In this document: one piece after another, positions 10,641 to 22,760 of the stretch | Layout: each line of letters begins with the position of its first letter | Position numbering within the stretch: the first letter of the stretch is position 1 | Source of the DNA: Plasmopara viticola | Taxonomy: Eukaryota > Oomycota > Peronosporomycetes > Peronosporales > Peronosporaceae | Length of the DNA: 64,000 nt | Assembly (NCBI GenBank): GCA_001695595.3 | Contig: MBPM02000138.1 | Location: forward strand, 1-64,000 | Reading direction: 5' to 3' | Translations under genes and position numbers: made by a program | The notes under the pieces: model-generated | Told to the model about the DNA's origin: nothing | Seen by the model: only the letters and a program-made list of their open reading frames with translations | Database searches by the model: none

Positions 10641-13600
10641 GAGCAAGCACATACGCGTTTCAACCGTTTAGCGAGTTCTGCTCCGTTTGGGGCACCGATT
10701 CTTCCTCCGGACTCAGATACGTCCAGTTCATCTTCTTGGCCATGCAGACACGCGTTTCAAGCGTAAATTGGCGAATACTACTCTATTTAAAGCGCCGAGT
10801 CTTCCTCCGGCTCAGATACGTCATACCTAGCTTCTTCAGCAAGCACATACGCGTTTCAAGCGTAACTTAGTGAGTTCTGCTCCGTTTGGAGCGCCGATTC
10901 TTCCTACGACCTCAGATACGTCCAGTCTATCTTCTTGGCCATGCAAATACGCATTTTAAGCGTAAATGAGCAAGTTGTGCTCCATTTAAAGCGTCAAGTC
11001 TTCCTACGGCCTCGGATACGTCAAATCTAGCTTGCTGAACAAGCACATACGCGTTCCAACCGTAACTTAGCGAGTTCTGCTCCGTTTGGAGCGCCGACTC
11101 TTCCTACGACCTTAGATACGTCCAGTCCATCTTCATGGCCATGCGGACACGCGTTCCAAGCGAAAATTAGCGAATACTGCACCATTTGAAGCGTCGAGTC
11201 TTCCTACGGCCTCCGATACGTCAAATCTAGCTTGCTGAACAAGCACATACGCGTTCCAACCGTAACTTTGCGAATTTTGCTCCGTTTGAAGCGCCGATTC
11301 TTCCTACGGCCTCAGATACGTCTAGTCCATCTTCTCGGCCATGCAGACACGCATTTCAAGCGTAATTGGCGAATACTGCTCCATTTGAAGCATCGAGTCT
11401 TCTTACGGCCTCGGATACGTCAAATCTAGCTTGCTGAGCAAGCACATACGCGTTCCAACCGTAACTTAGCGAGTTCTGCTCCGTTTGGAGCGCCGATTCT
11501 TCCTCCGGACTCAGATACGTCCAGTTCATCTTCTTGGCCATGCAGACACGCGTTTCAAGCGTAAATTGGCGAATACTACTCTATTTAAAGCGCCGAGTCT
11601 TCCTCCGGCTCAGATACGTCATACCTAGCTTCTTCAGCAAGCACATACGCGTTTCAAGCGTAACTTAGTGAGTTCTGCTCCGTTTGGAGCGCCGATTCTT
11701 CCTACGACCTCAGATACGTCCAGTCCATCTTCATGGCCATGCGGACACGCGTTCCAAGCGAAAATTAGCGAATACTGCACCATTTGAAGCGTCGAGTCTT
11801 CCTACGGCCTCCGATACGTCAAATCTAGCTTGCTGAGCAAGCACATACGCGTTTTAACCGTAACTTAGCGAGTTCTGCTCCGTTTGGAGCGCCGATTCTT
11901 CCTACGGCCTCAGATACGTTCAACCTAGCCTCCAGGACATGCAGACATGCGTTCCGAGCGAAACTGAGCGTGTTCTGCTCCATTCGAAGCGTCGATTCTT
12001 TCTTTGGCCTCCGATACGTCAAATCTAGCTTGCTGAACAAGCACATACGCGTTCCAACCGTAACTTTGCGAATTTTGCTCCGTTTGAAGCGCCGATTCTT
12101 CCTACGGCCTCAGAGACGTCTAGTCCATCTTCTCGGCCATGCAGACACGCATTTCAAGCGTAATTGGCGAATACTGCTCCATTAGAAGCATCGAGTCTTC
12201 TTACGGCCTCGGATACGTCAAATCTAGCTTGCTGAGCAAGCACATACGCGTTCCAACCGTAACTTAGCGAGTTCTGCTCCGTTTGGAGCGCCGATTCTTC
12301 CTCCGGACTCAGATACGTCCAGTTTATCTTCTTGGCCATGCAGACACGCGTTTCAAGCGTAAATTGGCGAATACTACTCTATTTAAAGCGCCGAGTCTTC
12401 CTCCGGCTCAGATACGTCATACCTAGCTTCTTCAGCAAGCACATACGCGTTTCAAGCGTAACTTAGTGAGTTCTGCTCCGTTTGGAGCGCCGATTCTTCC
12501 TACGACCTCAGATACGTTCAACCTAGCCTCCAGGACATGCAGACATGCGTTCCGAGCGAAACTGAGCGTGTTCTGCTCCATTCGAAGCGTCGATTCTTTC
12601 TTTGGCCTCCGATACGTCAAATCTAGCTTGCTGAACAAGCACATACGCGTTCCAACCGTAACTTTGCGAATTTTGCTCCGTTTGAAGCGCCGATTCTTCC
12701 TACGGCCTCAGAGACGTTTAGTCCATCTTCTCGGCCATGCAGACACGCATTTCAAGCGTAATTGGCGAATACTGCTCCATTAGAAGCATCGAGTCTTCTT
12801 ACGGCCTCGGATACGTCAAATCTAGCTTGCTGAGCAAGCACATACGCGTTCCAACCGTAACTTAGCGAGTTCTGCTCCGTTTGGAGCGCCGATTCTTCCT
12901 CCGGACTCAGATACGTCCAGTTTATCTTCTTGGCCATGCAGACACGCGTTTCAAGCGTAAATTGGCGAATACTACTCTATTTAAAGCGCCGAGTCTTCCT
13001 CCGGCTCAGATACGTCATACCTAGCTTCTTCAGCAAGCACATACGCGTTTCAAGCGTAACTTAGTGAGTTCTGCTCCGTTTGGAGCGCCGATTCTTCCTA
13101 CGACCTCAGATACGTCCAGTCTATCTTCTTGGCCATGCAAATACGCATTTTAAGCGTAAATGAGTGGGTTGTGCTCCATTTAAAGTGTCAAGTCTTCCTA
13201 CGGCCTCGGATACGTCAAATCTAGCTTGCTGAACAAGCACATACGCGTTCCAACCGTAACTTAGCGAGTTCTGCTCCGTTTGGAGCGCCGACTCTTCCTA
13301 CGACCTTAGATACGTCCAGTCCATCTTCATGGCCATGCGGACACGCGTTCCAAGCGAAAATTAGCGAATACTGCACCATTTGAAGCGTCGAGTCTTCCTA
13401 CGGCCTCCGATACGTCAAATCTAGCTTGCTGAACAAGCACATACGCGTTCCAACCGAAACTTTGCGAATTTTGCTCCGTTTGAAGCGCCGATTCTTCCTA
13501 CGGCCTCAGATACGTCTAGTCCATCTTCTCGGCCATGCAGACACGCATTTCAAGCGTAATTGGCGAATACTGCTCCATTTGAAGCATCGAGTCTTCTTAC

Positions 13601-16600
13601 GGCCTCGGATACGTCAAATCTAGCTTGCTGAGCAAGCACATACGCGTTCCAACCGTAACTTAGCGAGTTCTGCTCCGTTTGGAGCGCCGATTCTTCCTCC
13701 GGACTCAGATACGTCCAGTTCATCTTCTTGGCCATGCAGACACGCGTTTCAAGCGTAAATTGGCGAATACTACTCTATTTAAAGCGCCGAGTCTTCCTCC
13801 GGCTCAGATACGTCATACCTAGCTTCTTCAGCAAGCACATACGCGTTTCAAGCGTAACTTAGTGAGTTCTGCTCCGTTTGGAGCGCCGATTCTTCCTACG
13901 ACCTCAGATACGTCCAGTCCATCTTCATGGCCATGCGGACACGCGTTCCAAGCGAAAATTAGCGAATACTGCACCATTTGAAGCGTCGAGTCTTCCTACG
14001 GCCTCCGATACGTCAAATCTAGCTTGCTGAGCAAGCACATACGCGTTCCAACCGTAACTTAGCGAGTTCTGCTCCGTTTGAAGCGCCGATTCTTCCTACG
14101 GCCTCAGATACGTCTAGTCCATCTTCTCGGCCATGCAGACACGCATTTCAAGCGTAATTGGCGAATACTGCTCCATTTGAAGCATCGAGTCTTCTTACGG
14201 CCTCGGATACGTCAAATCTAGCTTGCTGAGCAAGCACATACGCGTTCCAACCGTAACTTTGCGAATTTTGCTCCGTTTGAAGCGCCGATTCTTCCTACGG
14301 CCTCAGATACGTCTAGTCCATCTTCTCGGCCATGCAGACACGCATTTCAAGCGTAATTGGCGAATACTGCTCCATTTGAAGCATCGAGTCTTCTTACGGC
14401 CTCGGATACGTCAAATCTAGCTTGCTGAGCAAGCACATACGCGTTCCAACCGTAACTTAGCGAGTTCTGCTCCGTTTGGAGCGCCGATTCTTCCTCCGGA
14501 CTCAGATACGTCCAGTTCATCTTCTTGGCCATGCAGACACGCGTTTCAAGCGTAAATTGGCGAATACTACTCTATTTAAAGCGCCGAGTCTTCCTCCGGC
14601 TCAGATACGTCATACCTAGCTTCCTCAGCAAGCACATACGCGTTTCAAGCGTAACTTAGTGAGTTCTGCTCCGTTTGGAGCGCCGATTCTTCCTACGACC
14701 TCAGATACGTCCAGTCTATCTTCTTGGCCATGCAAATACGCATTTTAAGCGTAAATGAGCAAGTTGTGCTCCATTTAAAGCGTCAAGTCTTCCTACGGCC
14801 TCGGATACGTCAAATCTAGCTTGCTGAACAAGCACATACGCGTTCCAACCATAAATTAGCGAGTTCTGCTCCGTTTGAAGCGCCGACTCTTCCTACGACC
14901 TTAGATACGTCCAGTCCATCTTCATGGCCATGCGGACACGCGTTCCAAGCGAAAATTAGCGAATACTGCACCATTTGAAGCGTCGAGTCTTCCTACGGCC
15001 TCCGATACGTCAAATCTAGCTTGCTGAGCAAGCACATACGCGTTCCAACCGTAACTTAGCGAGTTCTGCTCCGTTTCGAGCGCCTATTCTTCCTACAGCC
15101 TCAGATACGTTCATCCTAGCCTCCAGGACATGCAGACATGCGTTCCGAGCGAAACGGAGCGTGTTCTGCTCCATTTGAAGCGTCGATTCTTTCTACGGCC
15201 TCCGATACGTCAAATATAGCTTGCTGAACAAGCACATACGCGTTCCAACCGAAACTTTGCGAATTTTGCTCCGTTTGAAGCGCCGATTCTTCCTACGGCC
15301 TCAGATACGTCTAGTCCATCTTCATGGCCATGCAGACACGCATTTCAAGCGTAATTGGCGAATACTGCTCCATTTGAAGCATCGAGTCTTCTTACGGCCT
15401 CGGATACGTCAAATCTAGCTTGCTGAGCAAGCACAAACGCGTTCCAACCGTAACTCAGCGAGTTCTGCTCCGTTTGGAGCCGATTCTTCCTCCGGACTCA
15501 GATACCTCCAGTCCATCTTCTTGGCCATGCAGACACGCGTTTCAAGCGTAATTGGCGAATACTGCTCCATTTAAAGCGTCGAGTCTTCCTACGGCCTCGG
15601 ATACGTCAAATCTAGCTTGCTGAGCAAGCACATACGCGCTCCAACCGTAACTTAGCGAGTTCTGCTCCGTTTGGAGCGCCGATTCTTCCTACGGCCTCAG
15701 ATACGTTCAACCTAGCCTCCAGGACATGCAGACACGCGTTCCGAGCGAAATTGAGCGTGTTCTGCTCCATTTGAAGCGTCGATTCTTTCTACGGCCTCCG
15801 ATACGTCAAATCTAGCTTGCTGAACAAGCACATACGTGTTCCAACCGAAACTTTGCGAATTATGCTCCGTTTGAAGCGCCGATTCTTCTTTCGGCCTCAG
15901 ATACGTCTAGTCCATCTTCTCGGCCATGCAGACACGCGTTTCAAGCGTAGATTAGCGAATACTGCTCCATTTGAAGCATCGAGTCTTCCTACGGCCTCGG
16001 ATACGTCAAATCTAGCTTGCTGAACAAGCACATACGCGTTCGAAGCGTAACTTAGCGAGTTCTGCTCCGTTTGGAGCGCCGACTCTTCCTACGACCTTAG
16101 ATACGTCCAGTCCATCTTCATGGCCATGCGGACACGCGTTCCAAGTGAAAATTAGCGAATACTGCACCATTTGAAGCGTCGAGTCTTCCTACGGCCTCCG
16201 ATACGTCAAATCTAGCTTGCTGAGCAAGCACATACGCGTTCCAACCGTAACTTAGCGAGTTCTGCTCCGTTTGGAGCGCCGATTCTTCCTACGGCCTCAG
16301 ATACGTTCATCCTAGCCTCCAGGACATGCAGACATGCGTTCCGAGCGAAACGGAGCGTGTTCTGCTCCATTTGAAGCGTCGATTCTTTCTACGGCCTCCG
16401 ATACGTCAAATCTAGCTTGCTGAACAAGCACATACGCGTTGCAACCGAAACTTTGCGAATTTTGCTCCGTTTGAAGCGCCGATTCTTCCTACGGCCTCAG
16501 ATACGTCTAGTCCATCTTCTTGGCCATGCAGACAAGCATTTCAAGCGTAATTGGCGAATACTGCTCCATTTGAAGCATCGAGTCTTCTTACGGCCTAGGA

Positions 16601-17093
16601 TACGTCAAATCTAGCTTGCTGAGCAAGCACATACGCGTTCCAACCGTAACTTAGCGAGTTCTGCTCCGTTTGGAGCGCCGATTCTTCCTCCGGACTCAGA
16701 TACGTCCAGTCCATCTTCTTGGCCATGCAGACACGCGTTTCAAGCGTAAATTGGCGAATACTGCTCCATTTGAAGCGTCGAGTCTTCCTCCGGCTCAAAT
16801 ACGTCATACCTAGCTTCTTGAGCAAGCACATACGCGTTTCAAGCGTAACTTAGTGAGTTCTGCTCCGGTTGGAGCGCCGATTCTTCCTACGACCTCAGAT
16901 ACGTCCAGCCTATCTTCTTGGCCATGCAGACACGCGTTCCAAGCGAAAATTAGCGAATACTACTCCATTTAAAGCGTCAAGTCTTCCTACGGCCTCGGAT
17001 ACGTCAAATCTAGCTTGCTGAGCAAGCACATACGCGCTTCAACCGTAACTTAGCGAGTTCTGCTCCGTTTCGAGCGCCGATTCTTCCTACGGC

Positions 17094-18090
17094 CTCAGAT
17101 ACGTTCAACCTAGCCTCCAGGACATGCAGACACGCGTTCCGAGCGAAACTGAGCGTGTTCTTCTCCATTTGAAGCGTCGATTCTTTCTACGGCCTCAGAT
17201 CCGTCCAATCTAGCTTCCAGGACATGCAGACACGCGTTCCAAGCGTGATTAAGCAAGTTCTTTCACATTTGAAGCGCCGATTCTTTCTACAGCCTCAGAT
17301 ACGCCCAATACAGCTTCCTGGACATGCAGCCACGCGTTTCAAGTAGAACTTAGCGATTGCTGCTCCAATAGAAGCGCCGATTCTTCCTACGGCTCAGATA
17401 CGTCAAATCTAGCTTGCTGAGCAAGCACATACGCGTTCCAACCGTAATTTAACGAGTTCTGCTTCGTTTAGAGCGCCGATTCTTCCTCCGGCCTCAGATA
17501 CGTCCAGTCCATCTTCTTGGCCATGCAGACACGCGTTTCAAGCGTAAATTAGCGAATACTGCTCCATTTGAAGCGTCGAGTCTTCCTACGGCTCAGATAC
17601 GTCATACCTAGCTTCTTGAGAAAGCACATACGCGTATCAAGCGTAACTTAGTGAGTTCTGCTCCGTTTGGAGCGCCGATTCTTCCTACGACCTCAGATAC
17701 GTCCAGTCTATCTTCTCGGCCATGCAGATACGCATTTCAAGCGTAAATTGGCGAATACTACTCCATTTAAAGCGTCGAGTCTTCCTACGGCCTCGGATAC
17801 GTCAAATCTAGCTTGCTGAGCAAGCACATACGCGTTCCAACCGTAACTTAGCGAGTTCTGCTCCGTTTGGAGCGCCGATTCTTCATCCGGACTCAGATAC
17901 GTCCAGTCAATCTTCTTGGCCATGCAGATACGCATTTCAAGCGTTAATTAGCGAGTTCAGCTCCATTTAAAGCGTCGAGTCTTCCCACGGCCTCGGATAC
18001 GTCAAATCTAGCTTGCTGAGCAAGCACATACGCGTTCCAACCGTAACTTAGCAAGTTCTGCTCCGGTTAAATTGCCGATTCCTTCTACGG
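17094..18090 (+). repeat. Mixed C-D-E and A/B satellite
   Basis: A C-D-E trimer occupies about 17,094-17,391, followed by alternating B and A monomers in which some A copies carry CATGCAGATACGCATTTC. There is no octamer periodicity here. Monomer spacing is regular and no gene or foreign insertion is visible. Confidence 0.8.
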
Positions 18091-18490
18091 CCTTGGATAC
18101 GCCAAGTCTAGCTTCCTGGACATGCAGACACGCGTTCCAAGCGTGATTAAGCAAGTTCTTTCACATTTGAAGCGCCGATTCTTTCTACAGCCTCAGATAC
18201 GCCCAATACAGCTTTCTGGACATGCAGCCACGCGTTTTAAGTAGAACTTAGCGATTGCTGGTCCAATAGAAGCGCCGATTTTTCCTACGGCTCAGATACG
18301 TCATATCTAGTTTCTTGAGCAAGCACATACGCGTTCCAAGCGTAACTTAGCGAGTCCTTCCCCGTTTAAAGCACCGATTCTTCCTACTGCCTTAGATACG
18401 TCAAGTCTAGCTTCCTGGGCATGCAGACACGCGTTCCTAGCGTGATTTAGCAAGTTTTTCTCCATTCGAAGCGCCGATTCTTCCTACAGC

Positions 18491-18531
18491 CTCACAAACG
18501 CCCAATACAACTTCCTGGACATACCGCCACG
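18491..18531 (+). repeat. Truncated 41-bp monomer stub
   Basis: The E-like monomer beginning CTCACAAACGCCC stops after CATACCGCCACG and runs directly into the next monomer start (CTCCGATACGTC). About 59 bp of the unit is missing. The bases GC are shared by the two sides of the junction, suggesting a microhomology-type deletion. A matching stub lies at 19,127-19,167. Confidence 0.8.
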
Positions 18532-19126
18532 CTCCGATACGTCAATTCTAACTTCCTGAGTAAGCACATACTCATTCCAAGCGTAACTTAGCGAGTTCTG
18601 TTCCGTTTGAAGCGACAATTCTTCCCTCGGCCCCAAATACGTTCAACCTAGCCTCCAGGACATGCAGACACGCGTTCCGAGCGAAACTGAGCGTGTTCTG
18701 CTCCATTTGAAGCGTCGATTCTTTCTACGGTCTCAGATCCGTCTAATCTAGCTTCCAGGACATGCAGACACGCGTTCCAAGCGTGATTGAGCAAGTTCTT
18801 TCACATTTGAAGCGCCGATTCTTTCTACAGCCTCAGATACGCCCAATACAGCTTTCTGGACATGCAGCCACGCGTTTTAAGTAGAACTTAGCGATTGCTG
18901 CTCCAATAGAAGCGCCGATTTTTCGATCAGATACGTCATATCTAGTTTCTTGAGCAAGCACATACGCGTTCCAAGCGGAACTTAGCGAGTTCTTCCCCGT
19001 TTAAAGCGCCGATTCTTCCTACTGCCTTGGATACGTCAAGTCTAGCTTCCTGGACATGCAGACACGCGTTCCTAGCGTGATTCAGCAAGCTCTTTTCCAT
19101 TCGAAAGCGCTGATTCTTCCTACAGC

Positions 19127-19167
19127 CTCACATACACCCAATACAACTTCCTGGACATAAAGCCACG
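19127..19167 (+). repeat. Truncated 41-bp monomer stub (second copy)
   Basis: The deletion breakpoint is the same as at 18,491-18,531: CTCACATACACCC runs to AAAGCCACG and then straight into CTCCGATATGAC. The shared breakpoint at an offset of 636 bp shows the deletion happened once and was then duplicated with its neighbours. Substitutions that have since accumulated between the copies suggest the duplication is not recent. Confidence 0.8.
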
Positions 19168-19560
19168 CTCCGATATGACAAATCTAACTTCCTGACTAAG
19201 CACATACGCGTTCCAAGCGAAACTTAGCGATTTCTGCTTTGTTTGAAGCGCAGATTCTCCCACGGCCTCGGATAAGTCAAGTCGTGCTTTCAGGACATGC
19301 AGACACGTGTTCCAAGCCAAACTTAGCAAGCTCTTCTCCATTCGAAGGGCCGATTCTTTATACAGCCTCAGATACGTCCAATACAGCTTCCTGGACCTGC
19401 CGACACGCGTTCCGAGCATAACGAAGTAATTTTAGCTTCGTTTGAAGGGCTGATTCTTCCTGCAGCCTCAGATACGTCCAATACAGCTTCCTGGACATGC
19501 AGCCACGCGTTTTAAGTAGAACTTAGCGATTGCTGATCCAAAAGAAGCGCTAATTTTTCC

Positions 19561-22500
19561 TACGGCTCCGATACGTCAAATCTAGCTTCCTGAGAAGCAT
19601 ATACGCGTTCGAAGCGTAACTTAGCGAGTTCTGCTTCGTTTGAAGCGCCGATTCTTCCTCCGGCCTCAGATACGTCCTGTTCATCTTCTTGGCCATGCAG
19701 ACACGCGTTTCAAGCGTAAATTAGCGAGTACTGCTCCATTTAAAGCGTCGAGTCTTCCTACGGCCTCGGATACGTCAAATCTAGCTTCCTGCAAAAGCAC
19801 ATACGCGTTCCAACCGTAACTTAGCAAGTTCTGCTCCGTTTGGAGCGCCGAATTTTCCTACGACCTCAGATACGTCCAGTCCATCTTCTTGGCCATGCAG
19901 ACACGCGTTTCAAGCAAAAATTAGCGAATACTGCTCCATTTGAAGCGTCGAGTCTTCTTACGGCCTCGGATACGTCAAATCTAGCTTGCTGAACAAGCAC
20001 ATACGCGTTCCAACCGTGACTTAGCGAGTTCTGCTCCGTTTGAAGCGCCGATTCTTCCTACGGCCTCAGATACGTCCAGCTCATCTTCTTGGCCATGCAG
20101 ACACGCATTTCAAGCGTAAATTGGCGAGTACTGCTCCATTTGAAGCGTCGAGTCTTCCTACGGCCTCGGATACGTCAAATCTAGCTTGCTGAACAAGCAC
20201 ATACGCGTTCCAACCGTAACTTAGCGAGTTCTGCTCCGTTTGAAGCGCCGATTCTTCCTACGGCCTCAGATACGTCCAGTCCATCTTCTTGGCCATGCAG
20301 ACACGCGTTTCAAGCGTAAATTAGCGAATACTACTCCATTTAAAGCGTCGAGTCTTCCTACGGCCTCGGATACGTCAAATCTAGCTTCCTGAGCAAGCAC
20401 ATACGCGTTCCAACCGTAACTAAGCGAGTTCCGCTCCGTTTGGAGCGCCGATTCTTCCTACGGCCTCAGATACGTTCAACCTAGCCTCCAGGACATGCAG
20501 ACACGCGTTCCGAGCGAAACTAAGCGTGTTCTGCTCCATTTGAAGCGTCGATTCTTTCTACGGCCTCAGATCCGTCTATTCTAGGTTCCAGGACATGCAG
20601 ACACGCGTTCCAAGCGTGATTAAGCAAGTTCTTTCACATTTGAAGCGCCGATTCTTTCTACAGCCTCAGATACGCCCAATACAGCTTCCTGGACATGCAG
20701 CCACGCGTTTCAAGTAGAACTTAGCGATTGCTGCTCCAATAGAAGCGCCGATTCTTCCTACGGTTCAGATACGTCAAATCTAGCTTCCTGAACAAGCACA
20801 TACGCGTTCCAACCGTAACTTAGCGAGTTCTGCTCCGTTTGAAGCGCCGATTCTTCCTACGGCCTCAAATACGTCCAGTCCATCTTCTTGGCCATGCAGA
20901 CACGCGTTTGAAGCGTAAATTAGCGAATACTACTCCATTTAAAGCGTCGTGTCTTCCTACGTCCTCGGATACGTCAAATCTAGCTTGCTGAACAAGCACA
21001 TACGAGTTCCAACCGTAACTTTGCGAAATCTGCTCCGTTTGGAGCGCCGATTCTTCCTACGACCTTAGATACGTCCAGTCCATCTTCTTGGCCATGCAGA
21101 CACGCGTCTCAAGCAAAAATTAGCGAATACTGCACCATTTGAAGCGTCGAGTCTTCCTACGGCCTCGGATACGTCAAATCTAGCTTGCTGAACAAGCACA
21201 TACGCGTTCCAACCGTAACTTAGCGAGTTCTGCTCCGTTTGAAGCGCCGATTTTTCCTACGGCCTCAGTTACGTCCAGTCCATCTTCTTGGCCATGCAGA
21301 CACGCGTTTCAAGCGTAAATTAGCGAATACTACTCCATTTAAAGCCTCGAGTCTTCCTACGCCCTCGGATACGTCAAATCTAGCTTGCTGAGCAAGCACA
21401 TACGCGTTCCAACCGTATCTTAGCGAGTTCGGCTCCAATAGAAGCGCCGATTCTTCCTATGGCCTCAAATACGTTCAACCTAGCCTCCAGGACATGCAGA
21501 CACGCGTTCCGAGCGAAACCGAGCGGGTTCTGCTCCATTTGAAGCGTCGACTCTTCCTACGGCCTCCGATACGTCAAATCTAGCTTGCTGAGCAAGCACA
21601 TACGCGTTCCAACCGTAACTTAGCAAGTTCTGCTCCGGTTGAATCACCGATTATTCCTACGGCCTTTCATATGTCCAGTCCATCTTCTTGGCCATGCAGA
21701 CACGCGTTTCAAGTAGAACTTAGCGATCGCTGCACCATTTGAAGCGTCGAGTCTTCTTACGGCCTCGGATACGTCAAATCTAGCTTGCTGAGCAAGCACA
21801 TACGCGTTCCAACCGTAACTTAGCGAGTTCTGCTCCAATAGAAGCGCCGATTCTTCCTATGGCCTCAGATACGTTCAACCTAGCCTCCAGGACATGCAGA
21901 CACACGTTCCGGGCGAAACCGAGCGAATACTACTCCATTTGAAGCGTCGACTCTTCCTACGGCCTCAGATACGTCAAATCTAGCTTCCTGAGGAACCACA
22001 AACGTGTTCCAACCGTAACTTAGCAAGTTCTGCTCCGTTTGGAGCGCCGATTCTTCCTACGGCCTCAGATACGTTCAACCTAGCCTCCAGGACATGCAGA
22101 CACGCGTTCCAAGCGAAACGCAGCGTGTTCTGCTCCATTTGAAGCGTCGATTCTTTCTACGGCCTTAGATCCGTCTAATCTAGCTTCCAGGACATGCAGC
22201 CACGCGTTTCAAGTAGAACTTAGCGATTGCTGCTCCAATAGAAGCACCGATTCTTCCTACGGCTCAGATACTTCAAATCTAGCTTGCTGAGCAAGCTCAT
22301 ACGCGTTCCAACCGTAACTTAACGAGTTCTGCACCGGTTGTAGCGCCGATTATTCCTACGGCCTCAGATACGTCCAGTCCATCTTCTTGGCCATGCAGAC
22401 ACGCGTTTCAAGCGTAAATTAGCGAATACTGCACCATTTGAAGCGTCGAGTCTTCCTACGGCTTCGATACGTCAAATCTAGCTTGCTGAACAAGAACATA

Positions 22501-22760
22501 CGCGTTCCAACCGTAACTTAGCAAGTTCTGCACTGGTTGTAGCGCCGATAATTCCTACGGCCTCAGATACGTCCAGTCCATCTTCTTGGCCATGCAGACA
22601 CGCGTTTACAGTAGAAGTTAGCGATTACTTAACCATTTGAAGCGTCGATTCTTCCTACGGTTCAGATACGTCAAATCTAGCTTGCTGAACAAGCACATAC
22701 GCGTTCCAACCGTACCTTTGCGAGTTCTGCTCCGTTTGAAGCGCCGATTCTTCCTCCGGC
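19561..22760 (+). repeat. A/B satellite with C and E monomers, no clear HOR
   Basis: B and A monomers alternate, with a C-D-E trimer near 20,463-20,761, a C-D pair fused to an E half near 22,063-22,262, and several C monomers. Some B monomers have acquired the E-like CTCCAATAGAAGC ending (near 21,433 and 21,832), so they are B/E hybrids. Spacing is close to 100 bp. I could not find a strict long period, and no gene is visible. Confidence 0.75.

Larger units (their letters stand above)
9610..17093 (+). repeat. Octamer higher-order repeat array (~797 bp unit)
   Basis: A specific B monomer with CTTTGCGAATTTTGCTCCG, followed by an A monomer with TCTAGTCCATCTTCTCGGCC, marks the start of each higher-order unit. 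Unit starts fall at 9,610, 10,406, 11,211, 12,009, 12,607, 13,405, 14,202, 15,200, 15,796 and 16,396. The first nine lengths are 796, 805, 798, 598, 798, 797, 998, 596 and 600 bp; the tenth runs into the C-D-E module at 17,094. The basic form is eight monomers, four B/A dimers; shorter and longer units are six and ten monomers. Corresponding monomers in different units look far more alike than neighbours within a unit, the defining sign of an HOR. Some units end in a C monomer instead of an A, showing exchange with the C-bearing blocks. Confidence 0.9.
18091..19560 (+). repeat. Degraded satellite patch with a ~636-bp duplication
   Basis: Monomers here carry more substitutions than on either side, for example CTACTGCCTTAGATACG, CCCCGTTTAAAGC and CCTCACAAACGCCC. 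Blocks from about 18.1-18.6 kb recur at about 18.75-19.2 kb with an offset of 634-640 bp, including a short truncated monomer in each. Near 18,620 one monomer starts like an F monomer (GGCCCCAAATACG) and continues as a C monomer; F is otherwise found only from 27 kb onwards. The patch looks like an older, less homogenised stretch between younger arrays. No gene is visible. Confidence 0.78.

Noticed and set aside
9631..16614. Recurrent 65-codon open frames with arginine- and leucine-rich products
   Set aside because: They recur because the octamer HOR recurs. Frames exist on both strands over the same bases and end at monomer-specific stops. Nothing suggests translation.
18091..19560. Transposon insertion in the degraded patch
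   Set aside because: All sequence aligns to satellite monomers. There are no terminal repeats, target-site duplication or transposase-like frame; the irregularity is explained by truncated monomers.
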